The position numbers and the translations under genes are program-made. The notes beneath the pieces were generated by a model. The model was not told where the DNA came from and did not search any database. It saw only the letters and a list, made by a program, of their open reading frames with translations. Shown piece after piece: positions 21,701-30,101 of a DNA stretch of 64,000 nucleotides. The first letter of the stretch is position 1; each line of letters opens with the position of its first letter. Source of the DNA: Atrichornis clamosus (lineage: Eukaryota; Chordata; Aves; Passeriformes; Menuridae); contig WBMZ01012043.1 in assembly GCA_013400975.1 (NCBI GenBank), forward strand, positions 54,803 through 118,802, given 5' to 3'.

Positions 21701-24700
21701 GAGGAAGATAAAGAAAATGATAAAGCTGAAGATGATAAGGAGAATGAATTGACAGTGGAAGACAAGGTGAGGTTGCTGAGATCACGGAAAGGTGCAGTAT
21801 TGGCCTAAATACCATGTTGATGTCCTTATAGAAGCTCACTTGTGTTTAATTTAGTCCTATGTAGGAGAATGCTTTTGAAAGTCAGTATTATCTAAGGAAG
21901 GGCCAGTGTTAGGCCTTGTCTGCATTGTAAGATCTTCCTCAGCTATGTCTGTAAAATTGGGTTTGTTCAGCTGCTCTGAAGCAGATGCTTGTGGTGTGCT
22001 GAGTAACGTGGCCTGGTGATGCAGGGGCAGGCAGGGAGAGCTACTCCAGCCTGTCCCTGGAGGTACTTGAAAGTTCATTCTCTGCTTGCCTTGTTCTTGT
22101 TTCAGTCTACATGTTGAATGCTCCTGGTCCAGTAAGCCGTGATTAGGATGGGAGTTGTTTGAGAAGTGTGGTGCTGCTCAAACCTTGATGAGATGTAGCA
22201 GTCAAAACACCTGGAAAAATCTGAAGCCTCATAGAGTGGTGCTGAGCATTCTAGATAATGTCTGTCCCTTTCTCAGACTGTTCTAACAAGTCTCAAAGAC
22301 TCATTAAAAAAAAAAGTGGACCATCAACTTTATTTGGTTCATCTAAAGAGCACCTTAAACAAGATCTTGTCCTTGAGATAATATTGGTGCCCTGTTATTT
22401 CTGGGAAAAAAATTAAGGCATATCACAAAGCAGTGTGAGTTTATGTTCCACTGAAACATCTTCACTCCAGACAAAGTCTTGTTTGATGCAATAACTACTT
22501 CTGCATGTTCTTTTTTTTTTTCTTGTAGTGGTAAACTGCTTACCTCTTGAAGAAGTGGATTCCTTGACAACACTGGTTAGGAATTTAGTGGTGATGTTTG
22601 ATGCGATCTGTAACCAAGTCACTTAATCTTCCATGCACTTCTGGTCTTTACAGGAAAGTGAAGAGGATGAAATTGGAAATCTTGAGCTAGCCTGGGACAT
22701 GCTGGAGTTAGCAAAAGTCATTTACAAGAGGTACGGGCTAAAGTTCTAATTTGAATATATGCCAGAAAGACTCACTGTACATTGGAGGGTGGCATAACCA
22801 GTTAGTGAATGTGGCATATTCTCATCAGGATTTGAAAACTTTTTTTTTTCCTTGATTTAGACAAGAAACAAAAGAAGCTCAGCTCCATGCAGCTCAAGCT
22901 CATCTGAAGTTAGGAGAAGTTAGCATTGAATCTGGTAAGTAATGTTAATTGTCATGTGCAAAGTGTTTGTTTCCACCTTCTGTCACTGTGTTTTATACTT
23001 CAAAATAAGCAGAGGTGAGTTAAGTTAGGATGAAAACAAATTAGACTGATAGTGATAGTTGCAGCCATGTGAAAAGTTTGGGAATCAATGGATGAATCGA
23101 GTTGGTGCCTTAAACAGGGCAGTCTGTGCTTTTCCAGAGCAGTGGAAGAAAACTTTGAGTAAGAAGTAATATGTTGCCAGATCAAAAACACCCTTGTGTT
23201 CTGCTTTCTGAAGTGACCAAACCTGGCTTATGACCTTGGGAGAGGCTTACTGAAATAATCACTGAGCTTAATTTGTAGGAGATGTCAGTACCATGCCCAT
23301 GTCAGAACATACAGACTGCAAATGAAAAATTACTGACTCTCTCAGACCTTCCCAAATCCTAGGTTATAGTCAGGTAAGACTGCTGTGTTACACAGCAGAA
23401 GAAAGGCGTGGGGAGCAATCCCCAGCTTTGTGCCTTGTAACATCTCACCTGCCTTTCATTTAAAAACATACTTTAATCTTGTGAAATCCAAATATACTCT
23501 TTCTCTCAGACAAGCACTGGTAATAATCCGACAGGTTGCTGGGCCAGAGCTACAAAAAAGGGTTCTGTCCTGTGTCACTAGAGCACATTCAGTGGAGAGC
23601 TTGGCAGGAAGGTGGCAGGGGACTGTCCCTAGCTCCGGATCCATGTTGTGGCTGTGACCTGTTGCATTCGATTTGTGGTAGCAGGTAAAGCCAGGAAGAT
23701 TTTGTGCCTGGTTTGACTTGGCTGCTCAGTTTTCTATGCTGAGAGTAGACAAAGCTCTAAGCAGAGAACCAGAGGAACTGGCCTCGGGAGTCTGTGAGGG
23801 GGAGGCAGTGCTGTCACCTGGTGATCTGAGAGCAGCCCAGCACTGCTGTGTTCAGTGGTGGTTGTGTTTGCAGACTGTGTAATGTGTAACGAACACGGAG
23901 TCAGCGGGGCAGGGTTTAGGTTGTGCTGCTGTGGATAATTAGTGTGGTTTGTAAAGGCCTTGTGGCTTTCCCCTGTAGAAAACTACACGCAGGCCATAGA
24001 GGAGTTCCAGGCCTGCCTGGCCCTGCAGCAGAAGTACCTGGAGGCTCACGACCGCCTGCTGGCCGAGAGCCACTACCAGCTGGCCCTGGCCTACCACTAC
24101 AACAGTGACTTCGATGAGGCTGTCCTGCAGTTCGGGAAATCCATGGAAGTCATAGACAAGAGACTGGGTAAGTGGAATTCTGAAGCTGCCTAGTGCACGT
24201 CAGAGTTTTCACAAGGCAGAGCAGACATTGTTTCACGGCTCTAAAAGCAGTGAGGTGTGGTCCTTGCCTGGTGGGCAGTGTTGTGGTGTGGAAGCAGTGG
24301 CAGACCCCAGCAGTAGCAGAACTGTTGGGTGTGGGGGTGGTTGCCTCTGGATGTTGGTAACTGGACAGTTACTTTGTCTCGACGTGTTTTGCCCTGATAA
24401 CTCTTTCACCCCAGCAATCCTGAGCGAGCGAATAAAGCAAGCAGACAGTGGGTCCCCTGAGGATGAGAAGGAGATTGAAGAGCTGAAGGGATTGCTTCCT
24501 GAAATTAAAGAAAAGATAGAAGATGCAAAGGAGTCACAAAAGAGTGCAAGAGTAGCTGAACTGGGGCTGAAGGCAACTCTGGTGAGTGTGATCTGTGGTT
24601 TCCTTTTGTCCCAACATTACTGAAGTAAATCAGTAATGGGAGGAGCTGGGACTTGATCAGGGGCTAGCGGTTGCTCACAGGTGTTACAGGCTGTGATTGC

Positions 24701-26565
24701 GAGAAGAAAACTGAGGCAGCTGACATCTAAAGAGGGTATTTAGTACCCTGACACTGACTGTTCCAAACTAAATAGAAATTTGGTAAGCTTATGTGGCATT
24801 TAATGTCTCAGGACTGGAAATGATGGGTCAGGCAAATGTGGAGCAAGTGTTGCATCTGTGCTGTGCAGAATGCAGGGCTGGGTCATGAAAGAGTTGGTCT
24901 TTCTGTGTCTCACTAAACTCATGTGTATGGTCTGCCACAATCTGTTCACTGTTTATTCTGCTTTTTAAAGGTTGGAACCACATCTGGCTTTGCACAAAGT
25001 GAAGACAGTGGTTCTGTTTCCACAGTAAGTTAATTTAAGATGGATGTTGTTAATTCCCGTCTGCTCCAAGGATTACTGGTTGCAGCTGCTCATGTGTCAA
25101 TGTCTGTCTTATAACAGATTCCAGTAAGGAAAGCAGCTGATGGTGCATCTCAGTGTGTAACAGACATCTCTCACCTAGTCAGGAAAAAGGTGAGTCCAGG
25201 AATGACTCGTTGAACAAGCACTTTGTTCAAGTACCACTGGCTTGCTGTCTGTAATAGGATTTCTTGTCTTAAAGGCTTTTTTCTTAACTTAGTTGTATAA
25301 TGGGAAAATGCTCCAAGAGTAAAACCAGTAGTGTATTAAACTCCTTTCCACTGGGAGCCAATCAGTCTGGGAACCATCTGGCTTCCAGGAGACCATTCTC
25401 AGTGGTTCAGCACCCTGCCTGATCCACACTGGTGTGAATCTGACCTTCTTGTGTGGCTCCTGCAGGTGTTTCCTGAACAAGGGCTTCCTCTGCTGAGGAC
25501 CCTCAAGAGCAGCAGGGTCACCTGCAGATCCCAAGGAAAGGACAGGCAACCAGACTAGGCTGGGTTCCCTTCTTTCCAAAAGGAAATGGGGACTTGGATT
25601 AATAAATAGCTGGTAATGATAAACTGCCTCTTAAAGAGATGAGGTATTGAGCACTCAGTTCCTTTAAATGTGCTGTGTTCTCTGGAAGCGTTTGCTCACG
25701 TAACTGAGAGTATCCCCTATAGAATCTCACTTTTTATGTTGCCTGTGGCAATGGCACAGCCTGGCCTCTGTTCCACTGGCCTCTGTCAGTTCAGGTGTGA
25801 CTTTGAGCAGCTTTACACAGGTGATTTCAAGTGTTGCAAGTACTTAGTGAAGATTATAAATTTTGTCTTCAGAGGAAACCAGAGGAGGAGACTCATCAGG
25901 GAGACAATGAAGCAAAGAAATCTAAACCAGAACCGGCTGTCAATGGTGGTGGTGGGGATCCTGCCCCCAGTGGAAATGAGGTTGCAGAAAAAATGGAAGA
26001 GGAGGTGGGCAGCTGAGCCAGGAGTCTGAGCCGTGCTTTGTATTTTATTTCCCTCACCCTCTCTGTTCAGGGCTGGTTCTGTGCCTGGTAGATGTCCTGG
26101 TTTTATTGCTTGCTGGCCTTCACAAGGTTTCCCGGATGAGTTGAGGAATATTCCCAGGGGGCAGGATGCATGTTGTACTGTGGTGCCTGACCCTGTGTGG
26201 GCTGGACAGACCCAGCTGTGGGGCCTTGTCACCTATGGGGTGGGACAGAGACATGTTCTGGGTGTTTTTTTGCTGGGCTAAACTCAGCACAGGGTCTTCC
26301 CCCAGTTCTTAATACTCCTGGATTTTATTACTTACCCCTGGACTGCCCTTATTAATATCAATGCTTTATGGTAGTGTTGGGCTCTGGAGATCAACAAAGC
26401 TCACACAGTCAGTTAAATCTTCAAATTACAGAACCCTTGGGCTGCTGCATGAGTTGGTGCTGTAAGGCTGTGTCTTGTCTTTTAAAAACAAACCCTTATC
26501 TTCTCTTCTAGACAGAGAAAAGGCCACAAGCAGAATCAGGGGCTGCAGTTGAAAGCACAGTATGA
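15650..26565 (+). CDS. NASP: NASP, nuclear autoantigenic sperm protein (histone H3-H4 chaperone)
   Basis: Nuclear chaperone that binds H3-H4, protects the soluble pool and supports histone deposition. Fifteen coding exons join in frame to 732 residues plus stop: 15650-15711, 16420-16470, 17246-17356, 17888-17968, 18164-18261, 18980-19873, 21684-21766, 22654-22730, 22861-22934, 23979-24167, 24415-24581, 24971-25024, 25118-25189, 25873-26004 and 26512-26565. Order: Ala/Pro-rich N terminus; TPR1 and the start of TPR2 (about 48-115, [20 protein letters not shown]); a long acidic insert (135-460); the rest of the SHNi-TPR unit (about 465-575); a coiled segment (585-620); then KKRK and KKSK basic patches (670-690) as nuclear signals. 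Skipping exon 6 gives 434 residues, like somatic NASP (human 449; long form 788). The start is uncertain: ATG 15650 has a weak context, ATG 16421 a strong one. Confidence 0.96.
16026..16031 (+). promoter_or_regulatory. E-box CACGTG
   Basis: CACGTGAC context, of the kind bound by USF, MYC-MAX or MiT/TFE proteins. First member of the downstream motif cluster in NASP intron 1. Confidence 0.45.
16046..16058 (-). promoter_or_regulatory. YY1 site
   Basis: GCCGCCATCTTTG on the + strand is the reverse complement of the strong YY1 motif CAAAGATGGCGGC, usually found at or just downstream of TATA-less starts. Confidence 0.6.
16105..16114. promoter_or_regulatory. Palindromic E-box GTCACGTGAC
   Basis: A perfect 10-base palindrome matching the CLEAR/M-box type CACGTG element. 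Second E-box in 90 bp. Confidence 0.5.
16144..16154. promoter_or_regulatory. NASP: E2F site TTTGGCGCCAA
   Basis: Matches the TTTSSCGC E2F consensus, with a palindromic TTGGCGCCAA core. A GC box (GGGGCGGGGC, 16161-16170) lies just downstream. NASP is a replication-linked histone chaperone, so E2F control is expected. Confidence 0.6.
16179..16187 (-). promoter_or_regulatory. NASP: Second E2F site GGCGGGAAA
   Basis: Reverse complement of TTTCCCGCC, 25 bp from the first E2F palindrome. Together they suggest a TATA-less start between about 16190 and 16300, upstream of the ATG at 16421. Confidence 0.5.
16420..16470 (+). CDS. NASP: NASP coding exon 2, residues 21-38 (split codon)
   Basis: Encodes [17 protein letters not shown] and matches the APSTSADK segment of mammals. 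The internal ATG at 16421 has a favourable AGGATGG context and could start a 711-residue form. Confidence 0.85.
17246..17356 (+). CDS. NASP: NASP exon 3, residues 38-75: first TPR
   Basis: Encodes [20 protein letters not shown] through [14 protein letters not shown]. Nearly identical to mammalian TPR1. The acceptor is CTACAG and the donor CT|GTGAGT. Confidence 0.95.
17888..17968 (+). CDS. NASP: NASP exon 4, residues 75-102
   Basis: Encodes [20 protein letters not shown] then SLLELA, the first helix of the interrupted TPR2. Confidence 0.95.
18164..18261 (+). CDS. NASP: NASP exon 5, residues 102-135
   Basis: Encodes [20 protein letters not shown] then [12 protein letters not shown]. It ends in phase 1, the phase shared by both edges of the next exon. 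Confidence 0.93.
18980..19873 (+). CDS. NASP: NASP exon 6 (testis/long-isoform exon), residues 135-432
   Basis: Starts [20 protein letters not shown], almost identical to mammals. It then becomes a Glu/Lys/Ala low-complexity acidic stretch with no clear alignment to the mammalian sequence. Its 894 nt (298 codons) run phase 1 to phase 1, so skipping keeps frame. The 3' end is an imperfect tandem duplication (19771-19875). The stretch is also open on the minus strand for 302 codons, a by-product of GAA/GAG/GCA codon bias. Confidence 0.92.
19771..19875 (+). repeat. Tandem duplication at the 3' edge of NASP exon 6
   Basis: Two units, 19771-19824 (54 nt) and 19825-19875 (51 nt), encode [18 protein letters not shown] and [17 protein letters not shown]. 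The second unit contains the splice donor GAAG|GTAACA; the first has the matching GAAG|GTGCTA. Confidence 0.85.
19874..21683 (+). other. NASP intron 6
   Basis: A 1.8-kb intron following the long exon. I see no further coding exon, repeat or RNA gene. Confidence 0.7.
21684..21766 (+). CDS. NASP: NASP exon 7, residues 433-460
   Basis: Encodes [20 protein letters not shown] then NELTVEDK, the acidic segment retained in the short isoform. It corresponds to mammalian EGSEEDDKENDKTEE. Confidence 0.94.
22654..22730 (+). CDS. NASP: NASP exon 8, residues 461-486
   Basis: Encodes [20 protein letters not shown] then KVIYK. It resumes the TPR2 helix after the acidic insert. Confidence 0.95.
22861..22934 (+). 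CDS. NASP: NASP exon 9, residues 486-511
   Basis: Encodes [20 protein letters not shown] then SIES. TPR3 start, part of the conserved H3-H4 contact surface in this family. Confidence 0.95.
22935..23978 (+). other. NASP intron 9
   Basis: A 1.0-kb intron. Nothing recognised. Confidence 0.65.
23979..24167 (+). CDS. NASP: NASP exon 10, residues 511-574: TPR3-TPR4
   Basis: Encodes [20 protein letters not shown], then [20 protein letters not shown] and [13 protein letters not shown]. It is strikingly GC-rich compared with neighbouring exons. Confidence 0.95.
24415..24581 (+). CDS. NASP: NASP exon 11, residues 574-629
   Basis: Encodes [20 protein letters not shown] then [18 protein letters not shown], a charged helical segment closing the TPR domain. 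Confidence 0.95.
24971..25024 (+). CDS. NASP: NASP exon 12, residues 630-647
   Basis: A 54-nt phase-0 exon encoding [18 protein letters not shown]. The mammalian counterpart is more glycine-rich (TPGGGGSSVS). Confidence 0.9.
25118..25189 (+). CDS. NASP: NASP exon 13, residues 648-671
   Basis: Encodes [20 protein letters not shown] then VRKK. The last residues start the KKRK nuclear signal finished by the next exon. Confidence 0.94.
25873..26004 (+). CDS. NASP: NASP exon 14, residues 672-715
   Basis: Encodes [20 protein letters not shown], a Gly run, then [13 protein letters not shown]. The donor is GAG|GTGGGC. If the intron were retained, the frame would add VGS and stop at 26014-26016. Confidence 0.93.
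26512..26565 (+). CDS. NASP: NASP exon 15, residues 716-732 and stop
   Basis: Encodes [17 protein letters not shown] and TGA. The AVEST ending parallels the mammalian C terminus. Confidence 0.93.
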   Translation, partial: TEKRPQAESGAAVESTV

Positions 26566-26658
26566 TAATTCTTTAACCTTGGACACTCCTCTCCTTACAA
26601 GGAAAATGGTTTTGTATATAGTGTATTTTTTCACTTTTGGCAACTTTTGTATGACTTC

Positions 26659-26664
26659 AATAAA
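26659..26664 (+). terminator. NASP: NASP poly(A) signal AATAAA
   Basis: 94 nt after the stop codon, followed by T/G-rich sequence. Implies a very short 3' UTR ending near 26680. Confidence 0.8.
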
Positions 26665-26680
26665 GATTGTAAGCAAATGG

Positions 26681-27480
26681 TCCCTGTCTTGCCCTTTCTC
26701 CTGTGCCAGGTTTCCATGCTCTGCTGCTGGCAGTCCCCCTTTAGCCTCCAGCATTTCCATCCACACCTGCCCCCTGAGGCAGGAGCAGGGGTTGAGGAGG
26801 GGCGGGCAGGGCTGCCTGCTGTGGGGGGAAGAAGAGCAGTGAATGAAATTCATTGTGGTCTGGGCTGGGGAAAGTCTAGATCTGACCTTCCTTCTGCTGG
26901 GGCCTTGTCACAGCTCGGGCTGTGTTTGGTTGGTTTGAGGCTGAGCCTGAAGTGGGTTCTGATGGTGCCTCCCTCAGCGTTGAGCAGCCTAAAGATGGTG
27001 GGGAAGGCTGATAAAGAGCTTTTGAAGATGCTGGACTTCGTTGTGTATTTTTAACTCTGCTCAACCTCTACTTTAGCTCTTGGTGTGTGGAGGGGGGCAG
27101 GGGGTGCAGGAGCAGGCGCTGACGGCTCTGGGCAGGGGCAGGGCTGTCCCCTGAGCCAGCCCGAGGGCCCAGGGGGGGCTGGGAGCCTGCCCTGGGATCT
27201 GTGTGTGTGTGTGTAAGGAAAAAGCCAAGAAATGAAGAGCAATGGGCTGAAGGCATTTATTAAACACCTAGCACGTGGGCTGTGACCCTTTGGAAAGCTG
27301 GCTGTGGGTTTTGCTGGTTCCCAGGACTGAGCTGTGCATGCCCCTGGTTGGGTTTTCCCCACAGTGATCCCATGCACCGCCCCCTACCCGAACACTGTGG
27401 GATCCTGGTGCCAGCTCCACAGTGGATCCCGAACCCATCCCTGCAGCTTGCACACAGGTTTTGCCAACCCTCATCACCTT
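26681..27480. other. Convergent NASP-CCDC17 spacer
   Basis: GC-rich 0.8 kb between two facing 3' ends. It holds a short (GT)7 run at 27200-27214 and a second minus-strand AATAAA at 27261-27256. No coding exon recognised. Confidence 0.65.
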
Positions 27481-27488
27481 CCTAACAG

Positions 27489-27494
27489 TTTATT
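27489..27494 (-). terminator. CCDC17: CCDC17 poly(A) signal AATAAA
   Basis: Minus-strand AATAAA 67 nt past the inferred CCDC17 stop. It supports the chosen terminal exon. Confidence 0.65.
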
Positions 27495-27560
27495 AAAGTC
27501 CCAGTTTGCTGCTGCAGGTGCTGCCAGGGCGGCGTGGTGGGGACACAGCCCATTCTGGGC

Positions 27561-27698
27561 TCACCTTTGGGAAGGTTTGTCTTCCAGGGGCTCCTGAGCA
27601 GGAGGAGGGTCGTCCAGGGACACAAAGGGAGTGAGGGGGAGGCCGGGGGGCACAAGGGCTGTGGGGCTGCCTGGCCCCAGTGCTGGCCCAGGAGGCTC
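27561..27698 (-). CDS. CCDC17: CCDC17 terminal exon, residues 354-398 and stop
   Basis: After the strong acceptor CTTCCTTCCCCAG it encodes 45 residues ending LTPFVSLDDPPPAQEPLEDK PSQR and TGA. Similar to the human ending FLTPAVGFADPPP. It joins the previous exon in phase 0. Confidence 0.65.
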   Translation of the reverse strand, partial: EPPGPALGPGSPTALVPPGLPLTPFVSLDDPPPAQEPLEDKPSQR

Positions 27699-30101
27699 CT
27701 GGGGAAGGAAGAAGTGGTGTCATGGGGAGGAGGGTCCTGGCACTGTCCTGCTCCGGGCACCAGTGGGAGCTGCCTGGCCATCCTGTCACACGTGGCACTG
27801 GGTGTGCAGAGCAAATCACACCCCTGGTCCAGCACTGGGGAGGAATTCACCTCCTGCCCTAGTGGCCCCATCTCCAGCTGCAGCAAAAGGAGCAGTTCCC
27901 AAATCTCCCCAAACTCTACCTCCACACCCATCATCCCATCCCAGTTGGCAGCCCAATCCCATCTCCTCCCCTCCCGGAGAGCTGGAAAGCGCTCTGGGAT
28001 GGAGCTCTTACCATGAAAAGTTCTGGCACAGCCAGGGCTGGTGGCAGTGGGGGTGCCACAGGGGGGTGCAGCTGTGGCCTCGTCTGCTCCGCGTGGCATC
28101 GCAGCATCTCCACCTCTGCCTGGAGCTGGGCCAGCTGCTCCGTGTGCCACCGGGCCGCCCGCGAGCCTGGGTGACAGCATTTGGTCACTGAGGGGCTTAC
28201 ACTCCCCAGCAACCATTTCCCTGCACCTCACCAGGCCCGTGTTCAGGTCACTGGGGATCCTGGACTCTCCCTACTGACTGCAGAGACCCCACCCTGAGCT
28301 GCAGCACCCCCTCCACTTGCCCATATCTCCATGAGCTGTGCCCAGCCCAGGGTCTCTGATGCTGCAACCCCAGAGTCAGCCTGGGGCTGTGGGGTGCAGA
28401 TGGGGACCCCCTTTCCTGGGACCCGTCACCTACCAGCGTCCGCTCTCCTCTCCCTCCTGACCTTCAGTGCCAACAGTTCATCTTCCAGACGCTGGTTCTC
28501 CAACTCCACAGCCAGCAGTGCCGCATCCAGACCGTGTGTGCCAGGGCCAGGGGCCTCTGCTGGCACAGCCGGGGGTGCCTCAGGAGCCGGCTGTGGGGAC
28601 AAGGACCCTGCGGGGGCAGGGGCACGGCGCTGGGGTTGGCGCTTACCCATCCGCCTGCCCCTGCGCAGTCCCGCGGCTCCTTTCTCCAGCACCGTGGCCT
28701 CCAGCTGGAGGTGGAGGAGCTGGTCCAGGATGGCCGGGTCGTGTCCCCCGGCGCGCAGGTAGGACAGCCGCAGGGCCCTGCCGGAGCCCCGGGTCAGCCA
28801 TGGCTGGGGCAGGACGCTCCGCTCGGAGCCGCCATTGCCCACAGACCTCACCTGGCCTCGGCCGCGAGTGGCCCCGCGGGTGGCAGGAGGGTGTCGAGGC
28901 GGAGGGTGGCCCTTGGGATGGAAACGGGCAAATGGGAAGTGAGGGGGCCAAAGGGCCCCTTGATGGACAGCACCCCACTCCGTGGGTGCAGAGCCCTGTC
29001 CCCCCCGGGCCAGGGCTCACCTGTGCTGTGCCGCTGGTACCTGCCTGACCTGGTTCTGCCCGACCTGGCTCAGCTCCGGTTCCCCCTGCCCGGGCTGTGC
29101 TCCCACAGCCGCCCTGGCTCCCAGCGCCGCCAGCTGCCGGCACAGCCCTGAGGACAGCGAGGGGACGAGGGGCTCAGCACTGCGCCCACAGCCCCACTCC
29201 CAGGGGGTTACTGCACCCCAGACGTGCCTCCCCAGCACCCCAAAACCGCTGCCAGAGCCTACCCTCTCTCTGCTGCTCCAGCTGCTGGGTCCTGGCCCGG
29301 ATCTCGGCCATGTGGCGTTCGTGGGCTTCCAGCAGCTCCTGTGGCGGCTGCTGCTGCCCCTGCAGTGGGAACCGCTGCCGGGGGGGCTCTCCCTGCTGCA
29401 CAGGGCGTTCACCGGGCAGGAGGGACTGGACCCCCACCAGCCCCGGGGAGCCGTCAGTGCTGATGCCCACTCTGGGGTTTGGGGTTCACCGTACCTCCAC
29501 TGTCAGCCTCCTGGAAGCGGGGTCGGCCGTGCGGAGCAGGGCCCTCTCGCGGCGGGTGAGTACCTCCCCCAGGGGAGCCCCCCGCGCCCGCCCTGGTCCC
29601 CGCTGTCCCTGCACAGCTGGTGATACTCCAGGAAGCAAAAAGTGATGGCGTGGCTCAGCGCGGTCCCCGTGCTGGGACACCCCAACCTTGCAGACACAAA
29701 TGGAAAAAAAGGGTGAAACCGCCTCCCACTTAATAATATACTTTTCTGTCTTTGGCAAAATAAGCACCAAGTGTGGCCTGTGTGGTGCCGGGAGGGGAGG
29801 ATGGAGAGTTGCCCCAGCTCAGGCCAAGCTGGATCCAGGATATGATGCCGTTTTCCAGCCTGTCCCTGTCCCCATCCCTCGTACCCAACCCTGTTCTGTG
29901 CCAGACCCAACTCCACACTACCGAGGTGTCCTGTGGTCTCCTTGCCATGCTCTGTGCCCCCTCCACAGGCAGAGGGTCCCCGCCCTGGAGGCAGGAGCTG
30001 CTGGGTGCCATGGGCCCGAGGCACAGCCTCTCCTGGTGCGCCTGCAGCAGCCGTCGCGAGCTGAATGCCAGGCGGCAGCGGGGACACAGGAAGTGTCCCA
30101 T
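27561..30101 (-). CDS. CCDC17: CCDC17, coiled-coil domain containing 17 (apparently shortened)
   Basis: A poorly characterised coiled-coil protein. Minus-strand exons join in frame: 30101-29922, 29608-29495, 29395-29263, 29147-29041, 28803-28434, 28166-28012 and 27698-27561, about 398 residues against 622 in human. Order: a C2HC zinc-finger-like motif (Cys6, Cys9, His22, Cys27), which human also has; coiled-coil stretches (QPPQELLEAHERHMAEIRAR; ALLAVELENQRLEDELLALK); the LRAGGHDPAILDQLLHLQLE block; a Pro-rich HPPVAPPLPPALAVPELF; and a C terminus LTPFVSLDDPPPAQEP that resembles human LTPAVGFADPPP. The long human segment between the last two is not found. Identity is secure; several junctions are not, because some candidate introns are very short and frame-neutral. 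Confidence 0.82.
28012..28166 (-). CDS. CCDC17: CCDC17 exon 6, residues 302-353
   Basis: After TCACCCAG it encodes SRAARWHTEQLAQLQAEVEM, then PQLHPPVAPPLPPALAVPEL and FM, ending ATG|GTAAGA. Human has the near-identical PPPVAPPLPPLPG. Unspliced, the frame stops at 27931. Confidence 0.8.
28434..28803 (-). CDS. CCDC17: CCDC17 exon 5, residues 179-302: conserved GGHDP block and coiled coil
   Basis: Encodes RALRLSYLRAGGHDPAILDQ and LLHLQLEATVLEKGAAGL, matching the mammalian LREAYIRDGGRDPGVLGQ region, then VELENQRLEDELLALKVRRE. The start could instead be 28911, open in the same frame, adding 36 residues. An internal intron (28646 to 28560 or 28557; GTAAGC to a CAGCAG acceptor) would remove 29 or 30 codons without changing frame. 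Confidence 0.7.
29041..29147 (-). CDS. CCDC17: CCDC17 exon 4, residues 143-178
   Basis: Between GTCCTCAG and CAG|GTACCA. Encodes GLCRQLAALGARAAVGAQPG then a Gln-rich tail. Coiled-coil character is weak and alignment to mammals is loose. Confidence 0.6.
29263..29395 (-). CDS. CCDC17: CCDC17 exon 3, residues 99-143: coiled coil
   Basis: Encodes QPPQELLEAHERHMAEIRAR then TQQLEQQRE. The acceptor was set at CTGTGCAG to give a 99-nt intron; a downstream CACTGCAG is an alternative. The donor is AGG|GTAGGC, phase 1. Confidence 0.65.
29495..29608 (-). CDS. CCDC17: CCDC17 exon 2, residues 61-98
   Basis: After TGTGCAG it encodes GQRGPGRARGAPLGEVLTRR then ERALLRTADPASRRLTVE, ending at GAG|GTACGG. Phase 0 at both ends. 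The first few residues depend on which CAG is used. Confidence 0.65.
29922..30101 (-). CDS. CCDC17: CCDC17 exon 1, residues 1-60: zinc-finger-like start
   Basis: ATG at 30101 has G at -3 and +4. Encodes MGHFLCPRCRLAFSSRRLLQ then AHQERLCLGP, a Cys-x2-Cys-x12-His-x4-Cys array. The donor TCG|GTAGTG falls exactly on a codon boundary. Confidence 0.8.

Noticed and set aside
27200..27214. (GT)7 run
   Set aside because: Ordinary short microsatellite with no sign of function.
27534..29645. Multiple long + strand frames across the CCDC17 region
   Set aside because: GC-driven shadows of the minus-strand exons. None matches a protein family, and the minus strand has the spliced homology.
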